A program made the position numbers and the translations under genes. Positions 9,136 to 19,483 of a stretch of DNA of 32,821 nucleotides are shown one piece after another. The notes under the pieces are model-generated. The model made no database searches. It saw only the letters and a list, made by a program, of their open reading frames with translations, and had not been told where the DNA came from. The DNA is from Clostridiales bacterium (GTDB lineage Bacteria; Bacillota; Clostridia; Oscillospirales; Oscillospiraceae): positions 1 through 32,821 of the forward strand of contig JALEII010000076.1 of assembly GCA_022770345.1 (NCBI GenBank). The letters run 5' to 3'. Position 1 is the first letter of the stretch. Each line of letters opens with the position of its first letter.

Positions 9136-9495
9136 TCAGGTTTCCGGAAATTTCTTTCGGATCTTCTTTTCCACGTTGGCAAAGCACAGGCCCAGCAGGA
9201 AAAAGCCCACCAGGGTTCCAACCAGAACCACGACCCAGGCAGTCACGTCCCAGGAAAGAAGCAATGCGCTCAGGGCCAATTCGGCACCCAGCAGGCCCAT
9301 GCCTCCGTGGAAGAATACCGGCGGGGCGATTTCCTGTGCATAGGCCCAGCGCTCCGGGGTGGAACGGGCGAAGGCTGTATTGTAGCCGTAGCCACTGCGT
9401 GGGGCCATCCTTTTGGCCGGGTGTTTTCGCAGCAACAGCGCAGCGAGCAGGGTCACGCAGGGGATGATGAGGTTCAGCAGTGTCAGAGATTCCAT
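9136..9495 (-). CDS. SdpI-like small membrane protein
   Basis: A 119-residue protein with membrane segments around residues 4-22, 62-80 and 84-106. The segment GYGYNTAFARSTPERWAYAQ, followed by a Gly-rich helix, resembles the SdpI C-terminal signature (GYRT..A...E.W.FA). SdpI in Bacillus subtilis gives immunity to a killing factor and controls its regulator, but most family members have unknown roles. The start is chosen at the ATG with GGAGGG six bases upstream rather than an earlier in-frame ATG that lies within the promoter. No toxin gene is visible nearby. The gene stands alone between two operons. Confidence 0.65.
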   Translation of the reverse strand: MESLTLLNLIIPCVTLLAALLLRKHPAKRMAPRSGYGYNTAFARSTPERWAYAQEIAPPVFFHGGMGLLGAELALSALLLSWDVTAWVVVLVGTLVGFFLLGLCFANVEKKIRKKFPET

Positions 9496-9516
9496 TGAAT
9501 TCCCTCCTTTGTCGTA

Positions 9517-9545
9517 ATTATACACCAGTATTCCAAAAAAGAAAA
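9517..9545 (-). promoter_or_regulatory. Promoter of the SdpI-like gene
   Basis: On the minus strand a perfect TATAAT (9517-9522) has a weak upstream hexamer TTTTCT (9540-9545) at 17 bases. It lies about 22 bases before the start codon and is back to back with the pyr promoter, so the two could interfere. Confidence 0.55.
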
Positions 9546-9548
9546 CCC

Positions 9549-9577
9549 TTGACAATGGACTTCTGCCGTGATATTAT
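9549..9577 (+). promoter_or_regulatory. Strong sigma-A promoter of the pyr operon
   Basis: TTGACA (9549-9554), a 17-base spacer, then TATTAT (9572-9577). Transcription should begin near 9584, only about 25 bases before the pyrC start and about 11 before its ribosome binding site. That leaves no space for an attenuator or a leader riboswitch. Confidence 0.8.
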
Positions 9578-9608
9578 TAGCAAAATGCGCAGATGGAGGT
9601 CAAGGAAA

Positions 9609-10820
9609 ATGATGCAGTCCCTGAGTCATGTGAATTTCTTTCAGGACGGGCATTTTGTTTTCCGGAACCAGTTTTTCTTCAAGGGCAAGGCACCCAGTGT
9701 TTCCGATTCCGTATTTGTTATCCCGGGTCTCGTTGATGTTCATGTACATCTTCGGGAGCCGGGATTTTCTTATAAGGAGACGATCAAAACCGGGACTGCC
9801 GCTGCTGCCGCCGGAGGTTACACGGCGGTATGCTCCATGCCCAACCTGGCTCCGGTGCCCGACACCTATGAAAATCTGAAGGTCCAGTTGGACGTTATCC
9901 GGCGGGATGCGGCCATTCAGGTCCTGCCCTTCGGGTCCATCACCCGTGGGGAATTCGGCGAGACCCTTTCCGACATGGAGGCCATGGCGCCTTATGTTGC
10001 CGGGTTCTCCGATGACGGCAAAGGGGTCCAGTCGGAGGAAATGATGCTGGAAGCCATGAAGCTGGCAAAATCCCTGGGAAAAGTCCTTTCGGCCCACTGC
10101 GAGGACAATTCCCTGCTCCACGGGGGCTACATCCATGCCGGGCGCTACGCCGCCCGGCATGGCCACAAAGGCATTTCCGCAGAATCCGAATGGGGCCCCA
10201 TTGCCCGGGACCTGGACTTAGCGGCGAAAACCGGTTGTGCCTACCATGTATGTCACGTGTCCACGGCGAAAAGTGTGGATCTGATCCGGCAGGCAAAGAA
10301 ATCCGGGGTGGACGTGACCTGCGAGACCGGACCCCACTACCTGCTCCTCTGCGACGAGGACCTACAGGAGGACGGGCGCTTCAAGATGAACCCGCCCCTG
10401 CGTTCCCCGGAGGACCGGGACGCTTTGGTGGAGGGTCTGCAGGACGGCACCGTGGACATGGTGGCCACGGACCACGCCCCCCACAGCGCTGAGGAAAAAT
10501 CCAGAGGCTTGGCGGGAAGCCTGATGGGTGTTGTCGGCCTGGAATGTGCTTTCCCGGTGCTCTACACCGGTCTGGTGGAGACGGGAAAGCTGAGCCTGGA
10601 AGCCCTGGTGGAGCGGATGAGCCTGGCGCCCGCCCGCCGCTTCGGGATTGACAATCAGGATTGCTACGCCATATTTGATTTGAACGCACAGGAGAACATC
10701 GACCCGGAGCGCTTTCAATCTATGGGAAGGGCTACCCCCTTTGCCGGATGGAGCGTACACGCCGCCCATGTGGGTACCGTCTACCGGGGCAAACTGCTGG
10801 AGAAAGGAAGAAATGCATGA
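9609..10820 (+). CDS. pyrC: Dihydroorotase
   Basis: Cytoplasmic zinc enzyme that interconverts carbamoyl-aspartate and dihydroorotate, third step of UMP synthesis. The type I form is shown by VDVHVHLREPG with metal ligands His45 and His47. GFSDDGKGV carries the expected metal-binding Asp, and SAHCED and CHVSTAKS the further His ligands. The catalytic Asp is in ATDHAPHS. Length, 403 residues, is normal. The start is set by GGAGGT at 9595-9600, eight bases upstream; the frame is open back to 9480 but that extension covers the promoter. First gene of the pyr operon, overlapping carA by four bases. Confidence 0.93.
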   Translation: MMQSLSHVNFFQDGHFVFRNQFFFKGKAPSVSDSVFVIPGLVDVHVHLREPGFSYKETIKTGTAAAAAGGYTAVCSMPNLAPVPDTYENLKVQLDVIRRDAAIQVLPFGSITRGEFGETLSDMEAMAPYVAGFSDDGKGVQSEEMMLEAMKLAKSLGKVLSAHCEDNSLLHGGYIHAGRYAARHGHKGISAESEWGPIARDLDLAAKTGCAYHVCHVSTAKSVDLIRQAKKSGVDVTCETGPHYLLLCDEDLQEDGRFKMNPPLRSPEDRDALVEGLQDGTVDMVATDHAPHSAEEKSRGLAGSLMGVVGLECAFPVLYTGLVETGKLSLEALVERMSLAPARRFGIDNQDCYAIFDLNAQENIDPERFQSMGRATPFAGWSVHAAHVGTVYRGKLLEKGRNA

Positions 10821-11914
10821 GAAAAGAACTGGACCGAAAGATCGTTTTGGAGGACGGCAGCGAATACCTGGGCTGGGGCTTCGGCGACACCGAAGTGACC
10901 CGTGTCTGTGAGATCGTGTTCAACACCTCCATGGTGGGGTATCAGGAAATTGCCTCCGACCCCTCTTACACCAATCAGATGGTGGTCATGACCTACCCCA
11001 TCATTGGCAACTACGGCATCGCCGACGAGGACTTTGAGAGCCGCACACCCACCATCGGGGCTTTGGTGGTGCGGAATTACAACGATAACCCCTCCAACTT
11101 CCGCTACACCAAGACCCTTTCCGAGATTCTGGAAGAAAGCCACATTCCCGGCATTGCAGGCATTGACACCCGGAAGTTGGCCCGGAGTATCCGGGACAAG
11201 GGCAGCCGCCGGGTGGTTATCACGGCGGCTGCCACAACGAAAGAAGAAGCCCTGGCCCTGCTGGCGGTGACGCCGGTGCCCCACAACGCCGTGGCCCAGG
11301 TAAGCTGCCGGAAAAAGTGGTACTCCCGGACCTCCAACCACAAGTTCAACGTGGTGGCGGTGGACTGCGGCATGAAGCTGAACATCATCCGCTCCCTGAA
11401 TCAGCGGGGCTGCAACGTGACCGTGGTCCCCTACAACACCTCCGCCGAGGAAATTCGCCGGATGGACCCGGACGGCATCTTCCTGTCCAACGGTCCCGGA
11501 GACCCTCAGGACGTGAAGCCGGTGATCCAGTTGGTAAAAGAGCTGCGGGGCGAATACCCGATCTTCGGTATCTGCCTGGGCCATCAGATGATTTGCCTGG
11601 CCTGCGGTGCCAAGACCTATAAGCTGAAATTCGGCCACCGGGGCGGCAACCATCCGGTGAAGAACCTGAAAACCGGGAGGCTGGAAATTACCAGCCAGAA
11701 CCACTCCTACGCCGTAGATGAAAAGACACTGGCAGGCACGGGCCTGACGGTGACCCATGTGAATCTGCTGGACGGTACCGTGGAGGGTGTGGAAAGTCTG
11801 GAGGATCGCATCTTCTCCGTGCAGTATCACCCGGAAAGCGCTCCCGGCCCTCAGGACAGCACCTACCTGTTCGACCAGTTTTTGGATATGATGAAGGAGG
11901 CCCCTCATGCCTAA
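10817..11914 (+). CDS. carA: Carbamoyl-phosphate synthase small subunit
   Basis: Glutamine amidotransferase subunit that supplies ammonia to CarB for carbamoyl phosphate, the first step of the pathway. The N-terminal small-subunit domain (about 1-150) is followed by a class I amidotransferase domain. The nucleophile is Cys253 in GICLGHQM, with His338 and Glu340 in YHPES. SNGPGDP (224-230) is the oxyanion-region motif. At 365 residues it is the usual size. The ATG overlaps the pyrC stop (ATGA) and has GAAAGGAAG upstream. Because this is the only carAB here, its product may also feed arginine synthesis. Confidence 0.95.
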   Translation: MRKELDRKIVLEDGSEYLGWGFGDTEVTRVCEIVFNTSMVGYQEIASDPSYTNQMVVMTYPIIGNYGIADEDFESRTPTIGALVVRNYNDNPSNFRYTKTLSEILEESHIPGIAGIDTRKLARSIRDKGSRRVVITAAATTKEEALALLAVTPVPHNAVAQVSCRKKWYSRTSNHKFNVVAVDCGMKLNIIRSLNQRGCNVTVVPYNTSAEEIRRMDPDGIFLSNGPGDPQDVKPVIQLVKELRGEYPIFGICLGHQMICLACGAKTYKLKFGHRGGNHPVKNLKTGRLEITSQNHSYAVDEKTLAGTGLTVTHVNLLDGTVEGVESLEDRIFSVQYHPESAPGPQDSTYLFDQFLDMMKEAPHA

Positions 11915-14900
11915 GAGAACGGATATTAAGAAGGTACTGGTCATCGGTTCCGGCCCCATCGTCATCGGGCAGGCGGCGGAATTCGACTACGCAGGCACCC
12001 AGGCCTGCATCGCCCTCCGGGAGGAGGGCTACGAGGTCATTCTGGTGAACTCCAACCCGGCCACCATCATGACCGACAGCTCCATGGCCGACAAGGTCTA
12101 CATGGAGCCGCTGACTTTGGAATATGTGGCAAAAATCATCCGCTACGAGCGGCCCGACGCCATTCTCCCCGGCATCGGCGGCCAGACGGGATTGAACCTG
12201 GCCATGCAGCTGGAGCGCAAGGGCATCCTGGCCGAGTGCCAGGTGGAATTACTGGGTACTTCTTCTGATTCCATCGACATGGCTGAGGACCGGGAGAAGT
12301 TCAAGGAGCTGTGCCAGCGCATCGGAGAACCGGTGCTGCCCTCTCAAATCACCCATTCCATTCCGGAGGCTGAGCAGGCGGCGGAGGAGATCGGTTATCC
12401 GGTGGTCCTGCGGCCGGCCTTCACCCTGGGCGGCACCGGCGGCGGCTTTGCCGACAACGTGACCGAGCTGCGGGAAATCATGAAAAACGCTCTGAAGCTC
12501 TCTCCGGTCCATCAGGTGCTGGTGGAAAAGAGCATCCGGGGCTATAAAGAGATCGAGTACGAGGTCATGCGGGACCACGCCGACACGGTCATCACGATAT
12601 GCAATATGGAGAACATTGACCCGGTGGGCATTCATACCGGCGACTCCATCGTGGTGTGTCCCAGCCAGACCCTGACCAATAAAGAGTATCACCTGCTCCG
12701 GGACAGCGCATTGAAAATCATCCGGGAGCTGAAAATCGAAGGCGGGTGCAACGTCCAGTTTGCCCTGGACCCGCAGTCCTTCAGCTACTACCTCATCGAG
12801 GTGAACCCCCGGGTGTCCCGGTCCTCGGCACTGGCCTCCAAGGCCTCCGGCTACCCCATCGCCCGGGTCAGTGCGAAAATCGCCGTGGGCATGACGCTGG
12901 ACGAAATTCAGATTGCCAACACCCCCGCTTCTTTTGAGCCTGCCCTGGACTATGTGGTCACGAAAATGGCCCGGTTCCCCTTTGATAAGTTCACCTCCGC
13001 TTCCAACAAGCTGAACACCCAGATGAAGGCCACCGGCGAGGTTATGTCCGTGGGCCGGACCCTCGAGGAGAGCTTGCTGAAGGCTGTCCGGAGTCTGGAA
13101 ATCGGGGCCGACCATCTGTATCTGCCCAAATTCGACCGGATGGACACGGCGGAGCTGCTGAATTATATCCGGGACGGCCGGGACGACCGTATTTTCGCCA
13201 TCGCCGAGCTGCTGCGGCGGCACACGGATGTGGGCCTGGTGGCCAACGCAACGCAAATTGATATGCTGTTCCTGGATACGGTCCGGAACATCATCGACGA
13301 GGAGGCTTCCCTGAAAGAGCAGCCCTTCGATGTGGACGAGTTGGCCTATGCCAAGTCCATGGGCTTCTCCGATGCCGCCATCGCCCGGCTCTGGGAGACT
13401 GCTGAGGACGAAATTGCTCAGATTCGGGCCAAGAACAACATTCGCCCGGTGTACAAGATGATCGATACCTGCGCCAGCGAATTTGAAAGCTATATCCCCT
13501 ATTTTTACGCCACCTACGAGGACGAGAACGAATCCCGTGTCAGTACCCGGAAGAAAATCCTGGTCCTGGGCTCCGGCCCCATCCGCATTGGCCAGGGCGT
13601 GGAGTTCGACTATTCCACGGTCCACGCCGTCCGGACCATCAAGGAAAGCGGCTACGAGGCCATCATCATCAACAATAATCCGGAGACCGTCTCTACGGAC
13701 TACACCATCGGCGACAAGCTGTACTTCGAGCCTCTGACCGTGGAGGATGTGATGAACGTCATCGATCTGGAAAAGCCGGAGGGGGTCATTGCCTCCCTGG
13801 GCGGCCAAACGGCCATTAACCTGGCGGATAAGCTCATGCGCCGGGGGGTGAAGATCATCGGCACGGACAGCGCCGCCATCGACCGGGCCGAGGACCGGGA
13901 CCAGTTCGAGAAGGTCATGGAGGAGCTGCACATCCCCCAGCCTACGGGCCGGGCCGTGACCCATGTGGAGGACGGCGTGAAGGCCGCCGCCGAAATCGGC
14001 TACCCGGTGCTGGTGCGGCCCAGCTTCGTGCTGGGCGGCCGGGCCATGCAGATCGTGGCCAACGAGGAAAGCCTGCGGCATTATCTGAAAACCGCCGTAG
14101 AAATCGATAGCGACAAGCCGGTGCTGGTGGACCGGTACATTGCGGGCAAGGAGCTGGAAGTGGACGCCATCTGCGACGGCACGGACGTGTTTGTCCCCGG
14201 CATCATGGAACACGTGGAGCGCACGGGCATTCACTCCGGCGACTCCATCAGCGTGTACCCCACCTTCTCCGTATCCCGGAAGGCTAAGGAGACCATTCTG
14301 GACTATACCCGGAAGCTGGGCCTGGGCATCGGCATCGTGGGCCTTTACAACATTCAGTTCATCGTGGACAAGCAGGAGCAGGTCTACGTCATCGAGGTGA
14401 ACCCCCGGTCCTCCCGGACGGTGCCGTTCCTGTCCAAGGCCACGGGCTACTCCCTGGCGGACATCGCCACCAAGGTTATTCTGGGCGAAAGCCTTAGGAG
14501 TCAGGGCTATACGGAAATTTATCCCGCCGAGCGGCAGCGCCACTACGTGAAGGCCCCGGCCTTCTCCTTCTCCAAGCTGCGGGGGCTGGATGCCTACCTG
14601 TCCCCGGAGATGAAGTCCACCGGCGAGGCCATCGGCTATGATAAGACCCTGACCCGTGCCCTCTATAAGGCATTGCAGTCCAGCGGCATGAACGTGATGA
14701 ACTACGGGTCGATTTTCGTGACCATTGCCGATGCCGATAAGGAGGAGGCGCTGCCTCTCATCCGCCGGTTCTACGAACTGGGCTTCAACATCGAGGCCAC
14801 CCACGGCACCGCCGTGTTCCTGAAGGAGCATGGCATCCGCACCCGCATTCGCAAGAAGCTCTCCGAGGGCAGCGAGGAGATTCTCGACTCCATCCGCCGG

Positions 14901-15086
14901 GGCTATGTGACCTACGTGATCAACACGAGAGACATCAACGCAGATTCCGAGCTGGACGGCTACGCCATCCGCCGCTGCGCCGTGGAAAACAACGTGACCA
15001 TGTTCACGGCCCTGGACACGGTCCGGGTGCTGCTGGACGTGCTGGAGGAGACCACGCTGTGCATCTCCACCGTAGATGCAGATTAA
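11907..15086 (+). CDS. carB: Carbamoyl-phosphate synthase large subunit
   Basis: Makes carbamoyl phosphate from bicarbonate, ammonia and two ATP. Two homologous halves are clear: [15 protein letters not shown] near the N-terminus and [15 protein letters not shown] near residue 555, each starting a biotin-carboxylase-like, ATP-grasp unit. The C-terminal MGS-like allosteric domain spans about residues 930-1059, where UMP or ornithine bind in known enzymes. Length, 1,059 residues, is normal. The start overlaps carA by eight bases and has GAAGGAGG six bases upstream. No truncation or frame break is visible. Confidence 0.96.
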   Translation: MPKRTDIKKVLVIGSGPIVIGQAAEFDYAGTQACIALREEGYEVILVNSNPATIMTDSSMADKVYMEPLTLEYVAKIIRYERPDAILPGIGGQTGLNLAMQLERKGILAECQVELLGTSSDSIDMAEDREKFKELCQRIGEPVLPSQITHSIPEAEQAAEEIGYPVVLRPAFTLGGTGGGFADNVTELREIMKNALKLSPVHQVLVEKSIRGYKEIEYEVMRDHADTVITICNMENIDPVGIHTGDSIVVCPSQTLTNKEYHLLRDSALKIIRELKIEGGCNVQFALDPQSFSYYLIEVNPRVSRSSALASKASGYPIARVSAKIAVGMTLDEIQIANTPASFEPALDYVVTKMARFPFDKFTSASNKLNTQMKATGEVMSVGRTLEESLLKAVRSLEIGADHLYLPKFDRMDTAELLNYIRDGRDDRIFAIAELLRRHTDVGLVANATQIDMLFLDTVRNIIDEEASLKEQPFDVDELAYAKSMGFSDAAIARLWETAEDEIAQIRAKNNIRPVYKMIDTCASEFESYIPYFYATYEDENESRVSTRKKILVLGSGPIRIGQGVEFDYSTVHAVRTIKESGYEAIIINNNPETVSTDYTIGDKLYFEPLTVEDVMNVIDLEKPEGVIASLGGQTAINLADKLMRRGVKIIGTDSAAIDRAEDRDQFEKVMEELHIPQPTGRAVTHVEDGVKAAAEIGYPVLVRPSFVLGGRAMQIVANEESLRHYLKTAVEIDSDKPVLVDRYIAGKELEVDAICDGTDVFVPGIMEHVERTGIHSGDSISVYPTFSVSRKAKETILDYTRKLGLGIGIVGLYNIQFIVDKQEQVYVIEVNPRSSRTVPFLSKATGYSLADIATKVILGESLRSQGYTEIYPAERQRHYVKAPAFSFSKLRGLDAYLSPEMKSTGEAIGYDKTLTRALYKALQSSGMNVMNYGSIFVTIADADKEEALPLIRRFYELGFNIEATHGTAVFLKEHGIRTRIRKKLSEGSEEILDSIRRGYVTYVINTRDINADSELDGYAIRRCAVENNVTMFTALDTVRVLLDVLEETTLCISTVDAD

Positions 15087-15097
15087 GGGGGGACGGC

Positions 15098-15832
15098 ATG
15101 AAGGAAGTCAACTATACCGTCCTGACCAACGAGCAAATCGCTCCGGACACCTATAAAATGACCCTTTCCGGGGATACACATGCAATCACCCGGCCGGGAC
15201 AGTTCGTGAATTTCCACATTCAGGGACTGTACCTGCGCCGTCCCATCTCCGTGTGCCGCCGGGAAGAAAATACCCTGACCATCGTCTATAAAGTGGTGGG
15301 AAAGGGCACCGGGGCCCTTTCCAAAATGACCGGCGGGGAAGTGCTGAACGCCCTGTCCGGCCTGGGTAACGGCTTTGATACGGCCAAAAGCGGAGACCGG
15401 CCGGTACTGATTGCCGGAGGCGTGGGGACACCCCCCATGGTCCAGCTTTGCAAAGACCTGCGGGAACAGGGAAAGCAAGTGACGGTCTGCCTGGGCTTCC
15501 GGTCCGATCAAGACGTGATCCTGGTGGACGAGCTGGAGGCCATGGGGGCAGAGGTCCGTATCGCCACCGAGGACGGCAGCCGGGGGACCAGGGGATTCGT
15601 GACCAACATCCTGCCGGAAAATGCCACCTATTTTTACGCCTGCGGCCCGGAACCCATGCTGAAAGCCGTGTACAAAGCCACGAATATGGACGGGGAGCTG
15701 TCCTTCGAGGAGCGGATGGGCTGCGGCTTCGGGGCCTGTATGGGCTGTACCTGCAAGACAAAGTACGGCAATAAGCGCATTTGCAAGGACGGCCCGGTGC
15801 TGACAAAGGGAGAGGTGATTTTCGATGCCTGA
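15098..15832 (+). CDS. pyrK: Dihydroorotate dehydrogenase electron-transfer subunit
   Basis: FAD and [2Fe-2S] subunit that passes electrons from dihydroorotate, via PyrD, to NAD. RRPISV (48-53) is the FAD-binding motif, and AGGVGTPPM (106-114) starts the NAD-binding region. The cluster ligands are Cys209, Cys214, Cys217 and Cys229; Cys219 is an additional Cys. The start at 15098 is preferred to an upstream in-frame ATG inside carB because GGGGGG precedes it. Length is 244 residues. It overlaps pyrD by eight bases, matching equal production of the two subunits. Confidence 0.93.
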   Translation: MKEVNYTVLTNEQIAPDTYKMTLSGDTHAITRPGQFVNFHIQGLYLRRPISVCRREENTLTIVYKVVGKGTGALSKMTGGEVLNALSGLGNGFDTAKSGDRPVLIAGGVGTPPMVQLCKDLREQGKQVTVCLGFRSDQDVILVDELEAMGAEVRIATEDGSRGTRGFVTNILPENATYFYACGPEPMLKAVYKATNMDGELSFEERMGCGFGACMGCTCKTKYGNKRICKDGPVLTKGEVIFDA

Positions 15833-16736
15833 TATGTCTGTTACCCTGTCCGGCCTGACGCTTACGAACCCGATCATCCCCGCTTCCGGCACCTTCGGCT
15901 TCGGCTATGAGTTTGCGGACCTGTATGACATCAACGTTCTGGGTTCCCTTTCCATGAAGGGGACCACAAAAGCCCCCCGCTTCGGCAACCCCACCCCCCG
16001 CATTGCGGAGATTCCCGACGGCCTCATCAACTCCGTGGGCCTGCAGAACCCCGGCGTGGAGAAAGTGATTTCCGAAGAACTGCCGAAATTGCGGCAGGTC
16101 TATTCCAAGCCGGTGCTGGCCAACATCAGCGGCTTTTCCGTAGACGAGTTCGTGGAGTGTGCCAAGAGATTTGACGAAGCCCAGGGCGTGGGCATTCTGG
16201 AAATCAACATTTCCTGTCCCAATGTCCACGGGGGCGGCATGAGCTTCGGCACGGACCCGAAAGCCGCCGCAGCCGTTACGGAAGCGGTGAAAAAAGCCGT
16301 GAAAAAGCCCGTTTATGTGAAGCTGACCCCCAATGTGACGGACATCACCGTCATTGCAAAGGCCGTGGAGGCGGCGGGGGCCGACGGCGTGTGCCTCATC
16401 AACACCCTTCTGGGAATGCGCATTGACTTGAAGCGCCGCCGCCCGGTCATCGCCAACAAAATGGGCGGAATGTCCGGTCCCTGCCTGCTGCCCCTGGCTC
16501 TGCGGATGGTCTATCAGGTCTACGAGACCGTGAACATCCCCATCATCGGCATGGGCGGCGTTGCAAGCGCCGAGGACGTGGTGGAAATGATGCTGGCGGG
16601 GGCCTCTGCCGTGGAGGTAGGGGCTGCCAATCTGGTGGATCCCTTCGCCTGCAAGCGCATCATCGAAGCCCTGCCGGAGACCATGAAAAAGTACAACATT
16701 GAAAAACTGAAAGACATTATCGGAGGTGCCCACTGA
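15825..16736 (+). CDS. pyrD: Dihydroorotate dehydrogenase, class 1B catalytic subunit
   Basis: FMN enzyme that oxidises dihydroorotate to orotate, fourth step. Catalytic Cys131 in NISCPNVHGGG marks class 1 (membrane class 2 enzymes use Ser), and the adjacent pyrK makes it class 1B, the NAD-linked form typical of Firmicutes. PASGTFGFG near residue 19 and the C-terminal GMGGVASAEDVVEM phosphate-binding segment of the TIM barrel are present. Length, 303 residues, is standard. The stop and the pyrF start share one base (TGATG). Confidence 0.94.
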   Translation: MPDMSVTLSGLTLTNPIIPASGTFGFGYEFADLYDINVLGSLSMKGTTKAPRFGNPTPRIAEIPDGLINSVGLQNPGVEKVISEELPKLRQVYSKPVLANISGFSVDEFVECAKRFDEAQGVGILEINISCPNVHGGGMSFGTDPKAAAAVTEAVKKAVKKPVYVKLTPNVTDITVIAKAVEAAGADGVCLINTLLGMRIDLKRRRPVIANKMGGMSGPCLLPLALRMVYQVYETVNIPIIGMGGVASAEDVVEMMLAGASAVEVGAANLVDPFACKRIIEALPETMKKYNIEKLKDIIGGAH

Positions 16737-17434
16737 TGGCGAAAGACGTAATTGTAGCACTGGATTTCCCCGGAGAAAAAGAGGTTTTTGATTTCCTGGA
16801 CCTGTTCCGGGAGGAAAAGCCTTATGTAAAGATCGGCATGGAGCTGTTTTATGCCCTGGGACCCAACGTGGTCCGGGAGATCAAGGCCCGTGGGCATAAG
16901 ATTTTCCTGGACCTGAAGCTCCACGACATTCCCAACACCGTCCGCTCCGCCATGGCCAGCCTTTCCCGGCTGGATGTGGACATGACCAACCTCCACGCCG
17001 CAGGCGGAAGCCGTATGATGGCCGAAGCCCTTACCGGCCTGACCCGGCCCGACGGCACCCGGCCCCTGCTCATTGCCGTGACCCAGCTGACCTCCACCTC
17101 TCAGGAGACCCTGGAAAAGGACCTGCTCATTGAGAAGCCCATGGAGGACGTGGTGGCCCATTACGCTGCCGTGGCCAGGGAAAGCGGCCTGGACGGCATC
17201 GTCTGCTCCCCCCTGGAGGTCCCCGGCGTGAAGGCCCGGCTGGGAAAGGAATTCCTGACCGTGACCCCCGGCGTGCGCTTTGCCGACGGAGACGCGGGCG
17301 ATCAGGTCCGGGTAACGACTCCCGCCAAGGCACGGGAGCTGGGATCCGATTATATCGTCATGGGCCGCCCCATCACCCGGGCGGCGGACCCGGTGGCGGC
17401 TTACCGCCGGGCCATGGCAGAATTTGTGGGATGA
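16736..17434 (+). CDS. pyrF: Orotidine 5'-phosphate decarboxylase
   Basis: Makes UMP from orotidine monophosphate, the last step. The catalytic tetrad motif is [11 protein letters not shown] (about residues 59-69), giving Lys and two Asp. VTPGVRF and the C-terminal [11 protein letters not shown] bind phosphate. Length, 232 residues, is typical of the compact bacterial group. Translationally coupled to pyrD by a one-base overlap. Confidence 0.94.
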   Translation: MAKDVIVALDFPGEKEVFDFLDLFREEKPYVKIGMELFYALGPNVVREIKARGHKIFLDLKLHDIPNTVRSAMASLSRLDVDMTNLHAAGGSRMMAEALTGLTRPDGTRPLLIAVTQLTSTSQETLEKDLLIEKPMEDVVAHYAAVARESGLDGIVCSPLEVPGVKARLGKEFLTVTPGVRFADGDAGDQVRVTTPAKARELGSDYIVMGRPITRAADPVAAYRRAMAEFVG

Positions 17435-17453
17435 GAAAAGGAGAGAAAAAGCT

Positions 17454-18086
17454 ATGAAAAAAGAAATTGCAAAGGCATTGCTGTCCATTCAGGCGGTGTT
17501 CCTCCGTCCCGACGAGCCTTTTACCTGGGCCAGCGGCATCAAAAGCCCCATTTACTGCGACAACCGCCTGACCCTGACGGCCCCTGCCGTTCGTACCGAA
17601 ATCGAAGAAGGTCTGGCTCAGACCATCCGGGAGAACTACCCGGAGGTGGAGGTGCTGATGGGTACATCGACTGCCGGTATCGCCCACGCAGCCATTGTGG
17701 GCCATCTTATGAACCTGCCCATGGGCTACGTCCGCTCCGGCAACAAGGACCATGGCCGCCAGAACCGCATCGAGGGCCGGTTGGAGCCGGGAGCGAAGGT
17801 CGTTGTGGTGGAGGACCTGATCTCCACCGGCGGCAGTGTGCTGGAAGTGGTGGACGCCCTTCGGGAAGCGGGGGCCCAGGTGCTGGGCGTGGTGAGCATC
17901 TTCACCTACGGCATGAAGAAGGGCCTGACCCGGCTGGCCGAGGCCAATGTGAAGAACATCAGCCTGACGGATTTCGACGCCGTGGTAGAGACCGCCGCCG
18001 AGACCGGCTATATTCAGCCGGAGGACGTGACCCGGCTGAAAGCCTTCCGGGATAACCCCTCCGATGAAAGCTGGATCCACAACTAA
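17454..18086 (+). CDS. pyrE: Orotate phosphoribosyltransferase
   Basis: Joins orotate to PRPP to make orotidine monophosphate, fifth step. The PRPP-binding motif is [17 protein letters not shown], about residues 118-134. [15 protein letters not shown] near residue 24 is the family N-terminal motif. The start at 17454 is taken because AAAGGAGAG lies just upstream; an in-frame ATG at 17424 would overlap pyrF and lacks a site. Length is 210 residues. Confidence 0.93.
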   Translation: MKKEIAKALLSIQAVFLRPDEPFTWASGIKSPIYCDNRLTLTAPAVRTEIEEGLAQTIRENYPEVEVLMGTSTAGIAHAAIVGHLMNLPMGYVRSGNKDHGRQNRIEGRLEPGAKVVVVEDLISTGGSVLEVVDALREAGAQVLGVVSIFTYGMKKGLTRLAEANVKNISLTDFDAVVETAAETGYIQPEDVTRLKAFRDNPSDESWIHN

Positions 18087-18096
18087 GGAGGCTCCT

Positions 18097-19017
18097 ATGC
18101 GGCATTTACTGGATATTATGGACCTGAGCGTGGCGGAAATTGATGAACTGATTGCCACCGCCAACGACATCATCGCCCGTCCGGCGGCCTATGCCGATGT
18201 CTGCGCCGGGAAAAAGCTGGCCACCCTGTTCTTTGAGCCCTCCACCCGGACCCGCCTCAGCTTCGAGGCGGCCATGCTGGACCTGGGCGGCAAGGTCCTG
18301 GGCTTCTCCGATGCCCAGTGCAGCTCCTCCAGCAAGGGCGAGAGCGTGGCGGACACCATCCATGTGGTCAGCTGCTATGCCGACATCATCGCCATGCGCC
18401 ACCCCAAAGAAGGCGCCCCCAGAGTGGCCTCCATGCACAGCGAGGTCCCGGTTATCAACGCCGGGGACGGCGGCCACAACCATCCCACCCAGACCCTGAC
18501 GGACCTGCTGACGATCTCCCGGGAACTGGGACGGCTTAACGACTTCACCATCGGCTTCTGCGGAGATCTGAAATTCGGCCGGACGGTTCATTCCTTGATT
18601 TCGGCCCTGTCCCGGTATACGGGCATCAAGATCGTCCTGATCTCCCCGGAGGAGCTGGAGCTGCCGGACTACATCCAGCGGGACGTTATCGACAAAAACG
18701 GCCTGGAATCCTACAAGACCACGGACCTGCTGGAGGTTATGCCCCAACTGGACGTGCTGTACATGACGAGAGTCCAGAAGGAGCGGTTTTTCAACGAGGA
18801 CGACTACCTTCGGCTCCGGGATAGCTACATCCTCACCCCGGACAAGCTGGACACGGCGAAAAAGGACCTGAAAATTCTCCATCCGCTGCCCCGTGTCAAC
18901 GAAATTTCCGTAAAAATTGACGCTGACCCCCGTGCCTGCTATTTCAAGCAGGTGAGAAACGGCAAATTCATCCGCATGGCCCTGATTCTGAAGCTCTTGA
19001 AGGAGGCGGAAGCATGA
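18097..19017 (+). CDS. pyrB: Aspartate carbamoyltransferase catalytic subunit
   Basis: Transfers carbamoyl phosphate to aspartate, second and committed step. The phosphate-binding motif [12 protein letters not shown] is at residues 46-57, HPTQTLTDL in the middle, and HPLPRVNEI near the C-terminus. Length, 306 residues, is normal. TAAGGAGG precedes the ATG, and the upstream in-frame ATG inside pyrE is unlikely. It overlaps pyrI by four bases, as expected for two subunits of one complex. Confidence 0.94.
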   Translation: MRHLLDIMDLSVAEIDELIATANDIIARPAAYADVCAGKKLATLFFEPSTRTRLSFEAAMLDLGGKVLGFSDAQCSSSSKGESVADTIHVVSCYADIIAMRHPKEGAPRVASMHSEVPVINAGDGGHNHPTQTLTDLLTISRELGRLNDFTIGFCGDLKFGRTVHSLISALSRYTGIKIVLISPEELELPDYIQRDVIDKNGLESYKTTDLLEVMPQLDVLYMTRVQKERFFNEDDYLRLRDSYILTPDKLDTAKKDLKILHPLPRVNEISVKIDADPRACYFKQVRNGKFIRMALILKLLKEAEA

Positions 19018-19442
19018 ACATCGACGCAGTGAAGAACGGCATCGTGCTGGACCACATCCCCGCCGGCCGGAGTATGGAGATTTACAAAGCTCTGGAACTG
19101 GAAAAGCTGGATTGCCAGGTGGCCATCATCCGCAATGCCCAGAGCGAGAAAATGGGCAAGAAGGACATCCTGAAAATCGACGCAGACGTGGACCTGGACT
19201 TCACGGTGCTGGGGTATCTGGCTCCGGGCATCACCGTGAACATTATCCGCGATGGGCTCCGGGCGGAAAAGCGCTGCCTGGAGCTGCCCGCGGAGGTCCG
19301 GGGGGTCATCCGTTGCCGGAATCCACGGTGCATCACCTCGGTGGAGCAGGAGCTGGAGCAGGTGTTCCGGCTCACGGACCGGGAGAACCGGGTCTACCGG
19401 TGCTGGTATTGTGACTCTGCCGCCCATGACAGCGGGATATGA
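19014..19442 (+). CDS. pyrI: Aspartate carbamoyltransferase regulatory subunit
   Basis: Nucleotide-binding subunit that makes the aspartate transcarbamoylase responsive to CTP and ATP in characterised enzymes. An N-terminal allosteric domain (about 1-95) is followed by the zinc domain with Cys101, Cys106, Cys130 and Cys133 in the expected CxxxxC and CxxC pattern, which contacts PyrB. Length, 142 residues, is slightly below the 150 or so of the enteric protein. Its presence means feedback control is probably at the enzyme level. Last gene of the operon. Confidence 0.93.
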   Translation: MNIDAVKNGIVLDHIPAGRSMEIYKALELEKLDCQVAIIRNAQSEKMGKKDILKIDADVDLDFTVLGYLAPGITVNIIRDGLRAEKRCLELPAEVRGVIRCRNPRCITSVEQELEQVFRLTDRENRVYRCWYCDSAAHDSGI

Positions 19443-19452
19443 GAAGAAAAAG

Positions 19453-19480
19453 AAGCCTTCCCCTGGGGGAAGGCTTTTCT
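19453..19480. terminator. Bidirectional terminator of pyr operon and capA-like gene
   Basis: AAGCCTTCCCC (19453-19463) pairs with GGGGAAGGCTT (19466-19476), followed by TTTTCT on the plus strand and by a T-rich stretch on the minus strand. It lies between the convergent pyrI and capA-like genes. Confidence 0.85.
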
Positions 19481-19483
19481 CTG

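Noticed and set aside
9480-9608. Longer N-terminus for dihydroorotase
   Set aside because: The extension covers a near-consensus promoter and adds residues not found in the family; the ATG at 9609 has a good ribosome binding site.
9578-9608. Possible PyrR attenuator or pyrimidine riboswitch before pyrC
   Set aside because: Only about 25 bases of leader exist and no stem or T-run is present.
12249-14831. Very long open frame (860 codons) antisense to carB
   Set aside because: It mirrors the codon bias of a certain gene, has a His/Gly/Asp-rich low-complexity composition and no recognisable domain. Such shadows are expected in GC-rich coding DNA.
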